From positions 558,001-622,000 of the forward strand of contig CALSUJ010000001.1 of the NCBI GenBank assembly GCA_943789505.1: a DNA stretch of 64,000 bases, in the 5' to 3' direction. Positions 1 to 9,784 of the stretch are shown here, piece by piece (position 1 is the first letter of the stretch; each line of letters starts with the position of its first letter). A model generated the notes under the pieces. That model saw only the letters and a program-made list of their open reading frames with translations. It ran no database searches and was not told where the DNA came from. The position numbers were made by a program, and so were the translations under genes. The DNA comes from an uncultured Flavobacteriales bacterium. GTDB taxonomy: Bacteria; Bacteroidota; Bacteroidia; Flavobacteriales; BACL11.

Positions 1-1
1 A

Positions 2-268
2 TTTACTCCAGTTTATGGTAGAATTGCAATTGGTGTAAATCCTGGTGATGAAGATGAGGTATATTTTTTAGCTGCTGAAACTGATGGTTATGGACAGCAT
101 ACTGATGTTTTCTTTAATGGAGAAACCTGGACTTCCCTTTGGAACTACAATGCAAATACAACTGCATGGAATGATATTTCTTTAAATATACCTGCTAATC
201 AGAATTCATCTTTTGATAATTTTAATGCTCAAGGGGGTTATGATTTTGCTTGTAAAGGTACACCCTGA
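2..268 (+). pseudogene. Upstream fragment of broken T9SS BNR/propeller protein
   Basis: Open frame from the window edge to TGA at 266-268, with no start in view. It reads as propeller-like sequence (G-R-I-A-I-G-V-N-P-G, then N-G-E-T-W-T-S-L). The homologous-looking text continues in a second frame (V-H-P-D-N-Q-N-T-V) and then a third (G-G-T-N-L-W-R-S-T-D-G) before joining the frame of the following 1.5-kb ORF. About three single-base shifts between 250 and 375 would rejoin them. I read this as the interior of the same gene as 353..1852, broken by mutation or by consensus errors. Confidence 0.6.
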
Positions 269-352
269 TAATCAGAATACGGTTCTATATAGGTGGTACT
301 AATTTATGGCGTTCTACAGATGGATTTTCAACCCCTAATAACACTATGATTA

Positions 353-1852
353 TTGGTGGTTACCCTTATAGGATCTGCTGAAGGGGATGGTAACTGGGGA
401 GTCTATCCAGATCATCATCCAGATCAGCATGATTTATTATTTTTACCCTCTAATACTGATGTTTTAATTTCGGCAACTGATGGTGGGGTATTTAAATCTA
501 ATAACGCTTTTGCTGATACAGTAGCTTGGACTTCTCTTAATAACGGTTATTACACTTCACAATTGTATGGAGTCACGGTAAGTAGGAATGCAAATTCTGA
601 AGTTATGCATGGTGGTTTCCAGGATAATGGAAATTTTATTACTTTTTCTGATGATATACAAACGCATTGGAATATGCCTTTTAATGGGGATGGTGCTTTT
701 GGAGGAATAGCTGATAATGAAGAAGACTTTTACCTCACAATTCAAAGAGGAGTGATGTATAAAATGAAGTTAGATACCAATGCCAATCGTTTAGCATTTA
801 ATCGTATGGATCCTGCTTCTATTGATAGCAGTGATTATATGTTTATCAACCCTATGGTGATGGATGAAAACTCAGATATTCTTTATATGGCTGCTAAAAA
901 TAAACTGTGGAGAAATAATGATATTGCTAATATTCCTTATAATAACTCTCATGCTAAGAATGACTTAGGATGGGAAATGTTAAGTGATACTTTTCCAAAT
1001 CCTGCTCTAAAAATCTCTACTATTGAAGTCTCGGCATCTCCTGCTAATATTGTTTATTTAGGAACACAGAATAAGTATATTTATAGAATTGAAACGGCAA
1101 ATACTGGCGATCCTGCTGTAGTTCAGTTGTCAAATATCCCTACCGCAAGTAATTCTTATTGTTCAGATATCGCAGTTAACCCTAGTAATGCTGATGAACT
1201 TTTAGTTATCTATTCTAATTATTCTATCTACTCAGTTTTTCACAGTAATGATGGTGGGCAAAGCTGGGGGAAAGTAGCTGGTAATTTGGAACAGAATCCT
1301 TCAGGTCAAGGAAATGGACCATCATGTCGTACAGCTAAAATTATTCCGTTGGGCAACGATACTCTGTATTTGGTAGGTACTTCAGTAGGGCTTTTCGGTA
1401 CCGCTAATTTAGACGGACAAAATACAGTGTGGAAACAAGTTGCTGATCAAGAAATTGGAGCTGTAGTAATTGAAACATTAACTTACAGAGCTAATGATGG
1501 TTTATTAGTTGTTGGTACTCATGGGAATGGAATTTTTCAAACCAACTTAACTTCAGCTAATGATTTGTTATCTGGTGTGGAGAGTTTATTGGTTAAGAAT
1601 TTAGAAATGAATATCTATCCTAATCCAGTAACACATGCTGTGAATGTTGAGTTTACTTTAAAAACAAACAGTCAAGTTAATCTTCAGCTTTATGATGAAT
1701 TGGGTAAGTTAGTTAAAAGAGTAAAAAAAGATAACTATACAATAGGTAATAATAAAATACAATTAGAAATAGGTAACTTAAAATCGGGTATTTATTTTGT
1801 TAGTCTAAATGTTGATGATAAGGTGTTTACTAGACAAATTGTAAAAAAATAA
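353..1852 (+). CDS. BNR/sortilin-like propeller protein with T9SS type A tail (5' part frameshifted)
   Basis: The open part begins at a TTG that is probably not a real start; the gene continues upstream out of frame (2..268). The protein has repeated propeller-type motifs (T-D-G-G-V-F-K-S-N-N near residue 45; S-N-D-G-G-Q-S-W near 300), typical of BNR/VPS10-like beta-propellers of surface-exposed proteins. Residues about 417-499 form a type A T9SS sorting domain, starting at IYPNPV, with the L-Y-D-E-L-G-K-L-V core and ending in a basic K-K. The product would therefore cross the outer membrane through T9SS. The substrate is unknown. Its stop codon overlaps the ATG of the next gene by one base (TAATG), which suggests co-transcription with the following cargo genes. 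Confidence 0.75.
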   Translation: MVVTLIGSAEGDGNWGVYPDHHPDQHDLLFLPSNTDVLISATDGGVFKSNNAFADTVAWTSLNNGYYTSQLYGVTVSRNANSEVMHGGFQDNGNFITFSDDIQTHWNMPFNGDGAFGGIADNEEDFYLTIQRGVMYKMKLDTNANRLAFNRMDPASIDSSDYMFINPMVMDENSDILYMAAKNKLWRNNDIANIPYNNSHAKNDLGWEMLSDTFPNPALKISTIEVSASPANIVYLGTQNKYIYRIETANTGDPAVVQLSNIPTASNSYCSDIAVNPSNADELLVIYSNYSIYSVFHSNDGGQSWGKVAGNLEQNPSGQGNGPSCRTAKIIPLGNDTLYLVGTSVGLFGTANLDGQNTVWKQVADQEIGAVVIETLTYRANDGLLVVGTHGNGIFQTNLTSANDLLSGVESLLVKNLEMNIYPNPVTHAVNVEFTLKTNSQVNLQLYDELGKLVKRVKKDNYTIGNNKIQLEIGNLKSGIYFVSLNVDDKVFTRQIVKK

Positions 1853-2862
1853 TGAAAAATCTATTACTAATATTTTTATGTTTTCCTTTTTTTGGCTATG
1901 CTCAAATTACTACATTACCTGATTCTAATTTTGAATTAGCTTTGGTTAACTTAGGGCTCGATAATATGGTTGATGGTTTTGTGCTTAATTCTAGAATTGA
2001 TACACTTACTTCATTAATTGTTCCTGGTAGCAATATTGAATCTTTAGAAGGTATAACTGCATTTCAATCTCTTGATTATTTGGATTGCTCATCTAACAAT
2101 ATTGATACTTTGGACTTAAGTAATAACAATCTTAAATATATAAATTGTTCAGATAATCAGTTAATTGAAATTGATGTTAGTAATCATCTGAATTTGCTAA
2201 CTCTAAAGTGTAGTTATAATGAATTCACCCAAATTGATGTAAGTCAAAATACTTCCTTACTTTATTTTGAATGCATTAAAAATAAACTTACTTCATTGGA
2301 TATTAGTAGTAATGTATTTTTAATAGAATTATGGTGTAATGACAATAATCTTATTAGTTTAGATGTAGCAGGAATAGATATTTATGTTTTGGTATGTGAT
2401 AATAACCTTCTAACTACAATTGATAATTTAAGTGATAATATTTCTTTGAAGCATTTAAGTTGTTCAGGCAATAATATTGCTTCTCTTTTACTTTCGTCTC
2501 ATCCTCAACTAAATTGGCTTTCTTGTTCTAAAAATCTACTCTTTCAGTTGGATATTAGTAGTCAAATGTATTTGAATTATTTGTTTGTTTGGGATAACCC
2601 CAGTTTAAACTGTATTAATGTTGCTGATTCTTCATTAGATAATGCTACATGGTCCGTTTGGAATGGTCAATCAGGAAATATTGATGGCCATCATTATTTT
2701 AGTGCAAATTGTAATATTACAGGAATTGAAGATTTTAATAGCCAAAGAAAAATAATAAGAGTTTTGGATGTTTTTGGTAGGATTGTTACCCCAAAACCAA
2801 ATATACCATTGTTATACATTTATGATGATGGTACAACAGAAAAGAAACTAATAACTAACTAA
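1852..2862 (+). CDS. Secreted leucine-rich-repeat protein with short C-terminal tail motif
   Basis: 336 residues. A signal peptide (MKNLLLIFLCFPFFGYAQ) is followed by about nine LRR units of roughly 21 residues with the pattern L-x-x-L-x-C-x-x-N-x-L-x-x-L-D-(V/I/L)-S, in which cysteine often occupies the consensus position. Such repeats make an extracellular binding surface. There is no classic type A sorting domain. The last 37 residues instead carry a short tail (I-R-V-L-D-V-F-G-R, then L-L-Y-I-Y-D-D-G-T-T-E-K-K) that recurs in three other proteins of this window (ending at 4020, 6287 and, broken, 57199). The tail is probably a T9SS-type signal, by inference. The gene starts within the preceding stop codon, and a CTAA tandem separates it from the next gene. 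Confidence 0.8.
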   Translation: MKNLLLIFLCFPFFGYAQITTLPDSNFELALVNLGLDNMVDGFVLNSRIDTLTSLIVPGSNIESLEGITAFQSLDYLDCSSNNIDTLDLSNNNLKYINCSDNQLIEIDVSNHLNLLTLKCSYNEFTQIDVSQNTSLLYFECIKNKLTSLDISSNVFLIELWCNDNNLISLDVAGIDIYVLVCDNNLLTTIDNLSDNISLKHLSCSGNNIASLLLSSHPQLNWLSCSKNLLFQLDISSQMYLNYLFVWDNPSLNCINVADSSLDNATWSVWNGQSGNIDGHHYFSANCNITGIEDFNSQRKIIRVLDVFGRIVTPKPNIPLLYIYDDGTTEKKLITN

Positions 2863-2868
2863 CTAACT

Positions 2869-4020
2869 ATGAAGAAACTTATACTACTACTCTGTATTCC
2901 ATTTATTGGAATTGCACAAACCGATTATGAATTAGCATTTAATTCGGCTACTTCGGATTATGTAGAGATGCCTAACGCTTCCTCACTAATTGTAAATAGC
3001 ACGACTTTTTCTATGACTGGCTGGGTTTATCCACAGGCCAATACTACAGCACATTCCGGTATTATGGGCTTTAGAAATAATATAGATTCCGACTTTTACT
3101 TATTACAGTTACAAAATTCTAATAATGTGGAAGCTCGTTTTAGGAATTCTTCAGGAACAAGTTTTGATGTGTTGGCTACTAATTTATTGGATTTTAATCA
3201 ATGGCAACATTTAGCTTTTACCTATGATGGAAGTAATATATATTTGTATAAAAATGGAGTTTTAGTAAGTAGTACGCCTGCAAATGGTGTTATTACTCAA
3301 ATGTCGCAGTCCTTTAAAGTAGGAACTTTGGATTGGGGTGTTACAGGTTTTTATATGAATGGAAGTTTGGATGAAATTAGATTGTGGAATATAACACTTT
3401 CTCAGAATACAATAAGTAATTGGATGTGTAATGAAATTACAACTTTACATCCCAATTATAATAACTTAGCAGGCTATTGGAGGTTGAATGAGGGGGTAGG
3501 AACAACAACAGCAGACTTATCCTTAAATGGAAATAACGGAATGCTTCTAAATAATCCAGTTTGGCAATTAACAACTTCTTGTTTTGCATCTACTATTCAA
3601 ATTCAAGGCTGTATTGACTCTGCTGCTTGCAATTATAATTCATTAGCGACAATAGATGATTTTAGTTGTTATTTTTTATCTGCTCATATAAATCAAAATG
3701 GGACTGATTTAGAAGTGATAGTAAGCAGCGGTATAAATCCATATTCTTATCTATGGAATACTGGAGAAAGTTCAATAATAATAACGCCTCAACAAAATGG
3801 AATCTACTGGGTTGTTGTAATGGATTTTAATGGTTGTATTTCTGATTCTTTGTATTATACAGTTACAAATATAACTACATCATTAAGTGAGATAAATACA
3901 AAGAAAAAACTTATCAAAACGATTGATGTTTTAGGAAGAGAAAATAAAGGAAGGAAAAACAAACCGCTCTTTTATATATATAATGATGGAACGGTTGAAA
4001 AACAAATCATTATTGAATGA
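2869..4020 (+). CDS. Secreted LamG (concanavalin-like) domain protein
   Basis: 383 residues with a signal peptide (MKKLILLLCIPFIGIAQ). Residues about 20-235 match a LamG/pentraxin-type jellyroll: F-S-M-T-G-W-V-Y-P, W-Q-H-L-A-F-T-Y-D-G-S-N-I-Y-L-Y-K-N-G and L-D-E-I-R-L-W-N are the usual landmarks of sugar- or polysaccharide-binding modules. A small cysteine module follows near residue 245 (C-I-D-S-A-A-C-N-Y-N, D-D-F-S-C), also seen in the next two genes. After it comes an SprB-like stretch (Y-S-Y-L-W-N-T-G-E), and the protein ends in the short DVLGRE/YIYNDGT tail. It is translationally coupled to the CotH gene by a 4-base ATGA overlap. No catalytic domain is seen, so a surface-binding role is likely. 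Confidence 0.8.
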   Translation: MKKLILLLCIPFIGIAQTDYELAFNSATSDYVEMPNASSLIVNSTTFSMTGWVYPQANTTAHSGIMGFRNNIDSDFYLLQLQNSNNVEARFRNSSGTSFDVLATNLLDFNQWQHLAFTYDGSNIYLYKNGVLVSSTPANGVITQMSQSFKVGTLDWGVTGFYMNGSLDEIRLWNITLSQNTISNWMCNEITTLHPNYNNLAGYWRLNEGVGTTTADLSLNGNNGMLLNNPVWQLTTSCFASTIQIQGCIDSAACNYNSLATIDDFSCYFLSAHINQNGTDLEVIVSSGINPYSYLWNTGESSIIITPQQNGIYWVVVMDFNGCISDSLYYTVTNITTSLSEINTKKKLIKTIDVLGRENKGRKNKPLFYIYNDGTVEKQIIIE

Positions 4021-6287
4021 AAAAACTGATACTATTATTTTTATCCTTACCTTTTTTATTGCTTTCACAGAATATTGATCATTGGGAAACTGTAGTTTTT
4101 GAAGATGATTCTTGGAAATATTTGGAAGGCACTTTTGAGCCAGATACTAATTGGAGAAAATTAGCTTTTAATGATGCTAGTTGGCTACAGGGGATAGGAG
4201 GTGTAGGTTATGGAGATGCTGATGACAATACAATTATCAATCCAGTAACATCACTTTATTTGCGTAAAACCTTTACTATAATTGATACTTCCGAAATTGC
4301 AGAAGTAATCCTGCATGTTGATTATGATGATGCTTTTGTTGCTTATTTAAATAATGTAGAGATTGCAAGGTCAAATATTGGAACTCTTGGCGATCATCCT
4401 CTATATAATCAAGGATCAACAGCTTTGCATGAAGCTCAAATGTATCAAGGAGGTAACCCTGATCAATTTATTATTAATACTCAATTATTAAATAATATTC
4501 TAACTCAGGGAAATAATGTGTTATCTGTACAAGTACATAATGATAATATCTCATCTTCTGATTTAACAGCTCGCATCTTTCTTTCATTAGCAATAACTAA
4601 TACATCTACTAATTATTCGCCAACCCCATCTTGGTTTCAACCGCCTCTTATTTTTACAACATCTAACTTACCTATAGTAGTAATTAATACTAACGGACAA
4701 ACTATTGTAGATGACCCTAGGATTGTATGTGATATGGGAATAATTGATAATGGTTATGGAGTAATGAACTCAATAAATGACCCGTTTAATGATTATAATG
4801 GCAAGATTAGCATAGAATATAGAGGAAGTTCTTCTCAAACCTTTCCTAAAAAACCATATGCTTTAGAGACGCAAGATTCAATTGGAAACAATAATAATGT
4901 TTCACTTTTGGGTATGCCTATTGAGAATGATTGGATATTATATGCTCCTTATTCAGATAAAGCCTTAATGCGTAATTTTCTAACTTTTGATTTAGGAAGA
5001 AAAATGGGGCATTATTCACCAAGAACTGTTTATTGTGAATTAGTAATAAATGGAGACTATAAAGGCATTTATATCTTAATGGAGAAAATAAAAAGAGATA
5101 AAGATAGAGTTGATATTGCTAAACTAGATGCGGATGATTTAGCGGGTGATAGTTTAACAGGAGGATATATAATTAAGGTTGATAAGTATACTGGTACAGG
5201 AGGTGTTGATTGGTTGTCAGATTTCCCTAATATTAGTGGAGGGTCATTGTATATTCAGTATCATTATCCTGAAGCTACAGCATTGCAAGCTCAGCAGTTA
5301 AATTACATTGAACAATATGTCGATAGTTTTGAATATGCATTAAATGGCCTTAATTTTGCTGATACTTCTATTGGATATGCTAAATATATTGATGTCAACT
5401 CTTTTATTGATTTTTACATAATAAATGAAATTTCAAAAAATATTGATGGATACAGATTAAGCACTTATATGCATAAAGATAAGCAAAGTAAGGGAGGTAA
5501 ACTCACTATGGGTCCTTTTTGGGATTTTAATTTAGCTTTTGGAAATGCTGACTATTGTAATGGAGGTATTACTTCAGGTTGGGAAGTAAATGGTGGTTGT
5601 GGAGGTAATAATCCTTTTTGGTTTGAACGCCTTTTGGATGACACAATATATGAGAATAAACTTAAATGTAGATGGGAATATTTACGAGAAAAAAGTTTTC
5701 ATCAAGATTCAATTTTTAACTTTATTGATAGTATGGCTTTGTTTTTAAATGATGCTCAACAAAGAAATTTTCAGCAATGGCCAACCTTAGGAACTTATGT
5801 TTGGCCTAATTTTTATGTTGGGAATAGCTATCAGGATGAACTAAATTTCTTTAAAATTTGGATTGGTGACAGGTTATTATGGATTGATAATAATTTGGGC
5901 GGAAATTGTTATGAAATTCTCGGCTGTACCGATCCATTTGCATGTAACTATGATCCACTAGCAAATACTAATGATGGAAGTTGTAATTATAATACAGCAT
6001 CATACGACACTCTTTTTTCTGCTATAAGTATAAGTTGGAATGGTTTAAATTTAATATCATCAGGAGACTATTCTTATCCCTTAATTAATTCATCAGGATG
6101 TGATAGTATTGCAAATATAAACTTTACAATTATTATTTCAGGCATTTTAAATTTACCTACCACTCAGTCCAAGTATTTGATTAAAGTTACTGATGTATTA
6201 GGTAGAGAAACAAAAGGCATTAAGAATGAACCATTATTCTATATCTATGATGATGGAAGTGTAGAGCGTAAACTGTTTCAGAATTAA
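4017..6287 (+). CDS. CotH kinase-like secreted protein (long form)
   Basis: 756 residues with a signal peptide. The N-terminal ~200 residues look like a carbohydrate-binding-type beta-sandwich (Y-L-R-K-T-F, D-D-A-F-V-A-Y-L-N-N). The CotH domain starts near residue 260 with E-Y-R-G-S-S-S-Q and K-K-P-Y, runs through R-N-F-L-T-F-D-L and G-I-Y-I-L-M-E-K-I, and reaches W-D-F-N-L-A-F-G near 500. CotH proteins are atypical kinases known from Bacillus spore coats. In this and the two other CotH copies here, the metal-site motif reads WDxN, not WDxD. A cysteine module (G-C-T-D-P-F-A-C-N-Y-D-P) lies near 637, and the short tail DVLGRE/YIYDDGS ends the protein. The likely location is the cell surface; the substrate is unknown. 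Confidence 0.85.
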   Translation: MKKLILLFLSLPFLLLSQNIDHWETVVFEDDSWKYLEGTFEPDTNWRKLAFNDASWLQGIGGVGYGDADDNTIINPVTSLYLRKTFTIIDTSEIAEVILHVDYDDAFVAYLNNVEIARSNIGTLGDHPLYNQGSTALHEAQMYQGGNPDQFIINTQLLNNILTQGNNVLSVQVHNDNISSSDLTARIFLSLAITNTSTNYSPTPSWFQPPLIFTTSNLPIVVINTNGQTIVDDPRIVCDMGIIDNGYGVMNSINDPFNDYNGKISIEYRGSSSQTFPKKPYALETQDSIGNNNNVSLLGMPIENDWILYAPYSDKALMRNFLTFDLGRKMGHYSPRTVYCELVINGDYKGIYILMEKIKRDKDRVDIAKLDADDLAGDSLTGGYIIKVDKYTGTGGVDWLSDFPNISGGSLYIQYHYPEATALQAQQLNYIEQYVDSFEYALNGLNFADTSIGYAKYIDVNSFIDFYIINEISKNIDGYRLSTYMHKDKQSKGGKLTMGPFWDFNLAFGNADYCNGGITSGWEVNGGCGGNNPFWFERLLDDTIYENKLKCRWEYLREKSFHQDSIFNFIDSMALFLNDAQQRNFQQWPTLGTYVWPNFYVGNSYQDELNFFKIWIGDRLLWIDNNLGGNCYEILGCTDPFACNYDPLANTNDGSCNYNTASYDTLFSAISISWNGLNLISSGDYSYPLINSSGCDSIANINFTIIISGILNLPTTQSKYLIKVTDVLGRETKGIKNEPLFYIYDDGSVERKLFQN

Positions 6288-6382
6288 ATTTCTGAACACA
6301 TAAGGAAATCAATATTTTATGATTTAAAAATTTGAGTGAGTAAAATAAAGTTTAGTTTTACAGTCTTAAATAAATTATTATT

Positions 6383-9300
6383 ATGAAAAAATCGTTATTT
6401 TTATTACTCTCAATTTGCTATTTATCTGTAAATGCTCAAAACTCTCATGTAGTTAATACTTCTGGAATGACTTTCTCTCCAGATAGTTTAACAATCAATG
6501 TTGGAGATACTGTTACGTGGATTAATACAGGAGGCTTTCATAATATTAATGCAACGATAGTTACATTCGCTAATAATCCAGAGGGTTTTGGAAATGGTGC
6601 TGCTAATGATCCATGGTCTTTTCAGTGGATATTCACTATTGCTGGTACATACGATTATCAATGTGACCCTCATGCTCCAGGAATGTCAGGTGTTATAATG
6701 GCATACGTATTGCCTGTAGCTGGATGCACGGATATTCTTGCTCTAAATTTTGATTCTTTAGCTACAATTGATGATGGTAGTTGTACTTATCCTTTACCTC
6801 CACATTCAAATCTTTTCTTCTCAGAATATGCTGAGGGAAATAGTAATAACAAATATTTTGAAATATATAACCCAACTTCTGATACTGTGGATTTAACTAA
6901 TTACGCTTTTGCTAGAGTTAATAGTTCGTCTACAAATTATAATGGAATATATGAATTCTGGGTAGATTTTGATTCAGGTGCTGTTGTGTTACCTTATGAT
7001 GTTTATATTGTTGCTCATCAATCTGCCGATCCGTTTATTATAACAGAGGCTGATATGTATTATGGATCTTTAAGTAATGGTGATGATGGAATGGCTTTGG
7101 TTTACGGTTTAGAACCAACATTTTCTGTTGGACCTATTGCTGGAGGATACGTTATTTTGGATTGGATAGGAGATTGGGATGCAGATCCAGGACAAGGTTG
7201 GAATGTTGCAGGAATTGGAGCTGCAACACGTAATCATACATTAGTTAGAAAGTGTCCAATTTCTCAAGGTGATACATCTTGGACAAATGCTGCTGGAACA
7301 AATCCTGTAAATTCACAATGGATTGTACGTCCTAATAATTATTGGAATAATATAGGTTCTCATACTTTCAGTACTATTGTTTACGATTCCCTTAGCTTTA
7401 CAATTTGTAATGGTTTATCTGTTATTGTAGGGTCAAATATTTACAATTCAACAGGAGTGTATACTGATATTCTTATAGCGGCTAATGGCTGTGATAGTGT
7501 CGTGATAACTGATTTAACGGTACTTACTAGTGCTGCTTCCGTTATAGTAAATGATATTACTATTTGTAATGGGGATAGTATATTAGTGGATTCCAATTAT
7601 TATTCTATTTCAGGTACTTATATTGATACATTACAAAATGCTGTAGGTTGTGATAGTATTATAACTACTAATCTAACTGTTCAAACACCAGTTAATCAAA
7701 TTTTTACTATTTGTTTTGGCGATAGTGTTGTAGTTGGTACTTCAGTGTATCATACTTCAGGAAATTATTCTGATACAATAACAAGCTCTTTTGGATGTGA
7801 TAGCATAGTATACACTAACCTTATCATCTATTCTCAATTTAATCTATTTGGAGGTATTGAAGATAATACTGTTGGTGGAGGTGGCTTTTATAGTGGTTCG
7901 CAATATTTGGAGTTGAGTGCGTATCAGAATTCTGAGTTAGTTTCTGCAGTTGTATATTCTACTGATACTATATTAACAACCTTCCAGATAAGAGATGATA
8001 ATGGAAATGTATTAGATTCTGTAACTGCTAATATTATTCCTGGTGGACATAGAATTTATTTTAATTATTTAATGTTAGCTGGTTCTGATTATGAATTAGG
8101 AATAAATGGTTCAAGTGATAACTTATTTAGAAACAATTCCGGAGTAAGTTATCCTTATAATTTTGCTTCTGTAGCTTCTGTAACATCTTCAAGTGCTGGC
8201 GGACAATACTATTATTTCTTTTATGATATTGAAATTAAAGCTCTATCAATAGCAGGCTTAACAACAAATTATTCTATTTGTGATGGTGAAAGTATTACAG
8301 TTGCAGGAAATATATATGATATAACAGGATTATATACTGATAGTTTAACTTCCTCTATTGGATGTGATAGTTTAGTATTTACTAATTTGATAGTAAATCC
8401 TAATATTACTTTTACTAATAATCAAACTATTTGTATTGGTGAAACTTATACTATCAATGGTAACATATATGACACAACAGGTACTTATGTTGATTCATTG
8501 CATACTATTGCAGGTTGTGATAGCATTATTACTACTAACTTAACTATTCTTTCAATTTCAGCTGGGTCTAGCATAAACAACCAAACGATTTGTATTGGAG
8601 ATTCTATTATGCTTGGTACTAGTACTTATTTTATGACTGGGACTTATTATGATACATTAATTTCTAGCAATAGTTGTGATAGTATAGTAACAACTAATTT
8701 AATGGTGCAAACTGCAAACTATTCAAGCGTTAATGGAGGAATATTAGACACAGTAAATGGACCAGGAGCATTTAGTAATTACAATGGACATTTATTATTG
8801 GATGCATCAGTTGCTACACTCATAAAATCAGCTAATGTTTATGCTTTGGATACCAATATAATTACATTTGAATTAAGGGATAGTAGTGGACTGGTTTTAG
8901 AGTCAGTAACACATACTGTTTATCCAGGTATTCAAAATCTAAATTTCAATTTTACATTACCTATTGGTACTGATTATCAGTTAGGAATAAATGGAGGTTT
9001 CCCTGGCTTATACAGAGGTAATGCCGATACAACAACATTCGCTTATCCGTTTATTTCAGGTCCGGTAAGTGTTACTTCATCAGTAGTAGGCGATCAGTAT
9101 TACTATTTTTATTATGACATTGAGTTTATGCCTTTTTCTAATTATAATGAAGTTAATCTTTGTTCTGGTGATAGCCTTTTGGTTGGTTCGAATGTTTACA
9201 GTACAGCAGGACAATATACTGATGTATTAGTAGCAAATAATTTTTGTGACAGTATTGTGGTTACGGTATTGGAATTTTATCAATCTCCACAACTTAGTAT

Positions 9301-9784
9301 CACTTCTTCTCCAAGTCCAGCTGAAATTTGTTTAGGAGAAACTATTCTACTTGAAGGAAGTGCAGGTTTTACTTACTATTGGTGGGATAATGACTCAATA
9401 GGTTCTATTTTAACTGATGCTCCAACACAAGACACTTGGTATTTACTTTCAGCAAAAGATTCTAATGATTGTGTTGTTAAAAAAGATATTTGGGTATTAG
9501 TTGATTCTTGTATTACAGGCTTAGATGATTTAGGCTTTGAAGGAAGAGAATTACAGATATATCCAAATCCAGCTAGTGAGCAACTTACTATTGATTTTAC
9601 AGCAAACGCTACAAGTATAAAAGTGTATAATATGTTGGGGGAGCTAATTGTAGAACAAAAAATTACTAATGTTCAATCATCTGTAAAATTAGAATTATAT
9701 AATTGGAAATCAGGAGTTTATTCTATTAAATTGCGCAGGAAAGATGGTTCTGTAATTCAGAAAAAATTTAACGTAGTTAGATAG
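6383..9784 (+). CDS. Large T9SS protein: plastocyanin-like, lamin-tail and ~42-residue repeats
   Basis: 1133 residues. Order: signal peptide; blue-copper cupredoxin-like domain (about 20-115) with the second copper loop visible as C-D-P-H-A-P-G-M and an upstream G-G-F-H-N-I histidine; cysteine module G-C-T-D-I-L-A-L-N-F-D; lamin-tail domain (about 145-330; F-F-S-E-Y-A-E-G, K-Y-F-E-I-Y-N-P). Then come seven ~42-residue repeats of the form I-C-x-G-[DE]-S-...-G-x-Y-x-D-x-L-...-G-C-D-S-[IV], arranged 3+3+1 around two ~140-residue beta modules (each with Y-Y-Y-F-x-Y-D-I-E). A type A T9SS tail starts at Q-I-Y-P-N-P-A near 1054 and ends K-K-F-N-V-V-R. All ligands for one type 1 copper site (His, Cys, His, Met) are present. 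It is probably a surface redox or adhesion protein; its function is not known. Confidence 0.85.
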   Translation: MKKSLFLLLSICYLSVNAQNSHVVNTSGMTFSPDSLTINVGDTVTWINTGGFHNINATIVTFANNPEGFGNGAANDPWSFQWIFTIAGTYDYQCDPHAPGMSGVIMAYVLPVAGCTDILALNFDSLATIDDGSCTYPLPPHSNLFFSEYAEGNSNNKYFEIYNPTSDTVDLTNYAFARVNSSSTNYNGIYEFWVDFDSGAVVLPYDVYIVAHQSADPFIITEADMYYGSLSNGDDGMALVYGLEPTFSVGPIAGGYVILDWIGDWDADPGQGWNVAGIGAATRNHTLVRKCPISQGDTSWTNAAGTNPVNSQWIVRPNNYWNNIGSHTFSTIVYDSLSFTICNGLSVIVGSNIYNSTGVYTDILIAANGCDSVVITDLTVLTSAASVIVNDITICNGDSILVDSNYYSISGTYIDTLQNAVGCDSIITTNLTVQTPVNQIFTICFGDSVVVGTSVYHTSGNYSDTITSSFGCDSIVYTNLIIYSQFNLFGGIEDNTVGGGGFYSGSQYLELSAYQNSELVSAVVYSTDTILTTFQIRDDNGNVLDSVTANIIPGGHRIYFNYLMLAGSDYELGINGSSDNLFRNNSGVSYPYNFASVASVTSSSAGGQYYYFFYDIEIKALSIAGLTTNYSICDGESITVAGNIYDITGLYTDSLTSSIGCDSLVFTNLIVNPNITFTNNQTICIGETYTINGNIYDTTGTYVDSLHTIAGCDSIITTNLTILSISAGSSINNQTICIGDSIMLGTSTYFMTGTYYDTLISSNSCDSIVTTNLMVQTANYSSVNGGILDTVNGPGAFSNYNGHLLLDASVATLIKSANVYALDTNIITFELRDSSGLVLESVTHTVYPGIQNLNFNFTLPIGTDYQLGINGGFPGLYRGNADTTTFAYPFISGPVSVTSSVVGDQYYYFYYDIEFMPFSNYNEVNLCSGDSLLVGSNVYSTAGQYTDVLVANNFCDSIVVTVLEFYQSPQLSITSSPSPAEICLGETILLEGSAGFTYYWWDNDSIGSILTDAPTQDTWYLLSAKDSNDCVVKKDIWVLVDSCITGLDDLGFEGRELQIYPNPASEQLTIDFTANATSIKVYNMLGELIVEQKITNVQSSVKLELYNWKSGVYSIKLRRKDGSVIQKKFNVVR

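Noticed and set aside
1852-2862. Internalin-type virulence factor
   Set aside because: LRR repeats alone do not show this; the tail and context point to ordinary surface cargo.
2845-2868. CTAA tandem as a phase-variable tract
   Set aside because: Only about four units, located between a stop and the next start; length change would not alter either protein.
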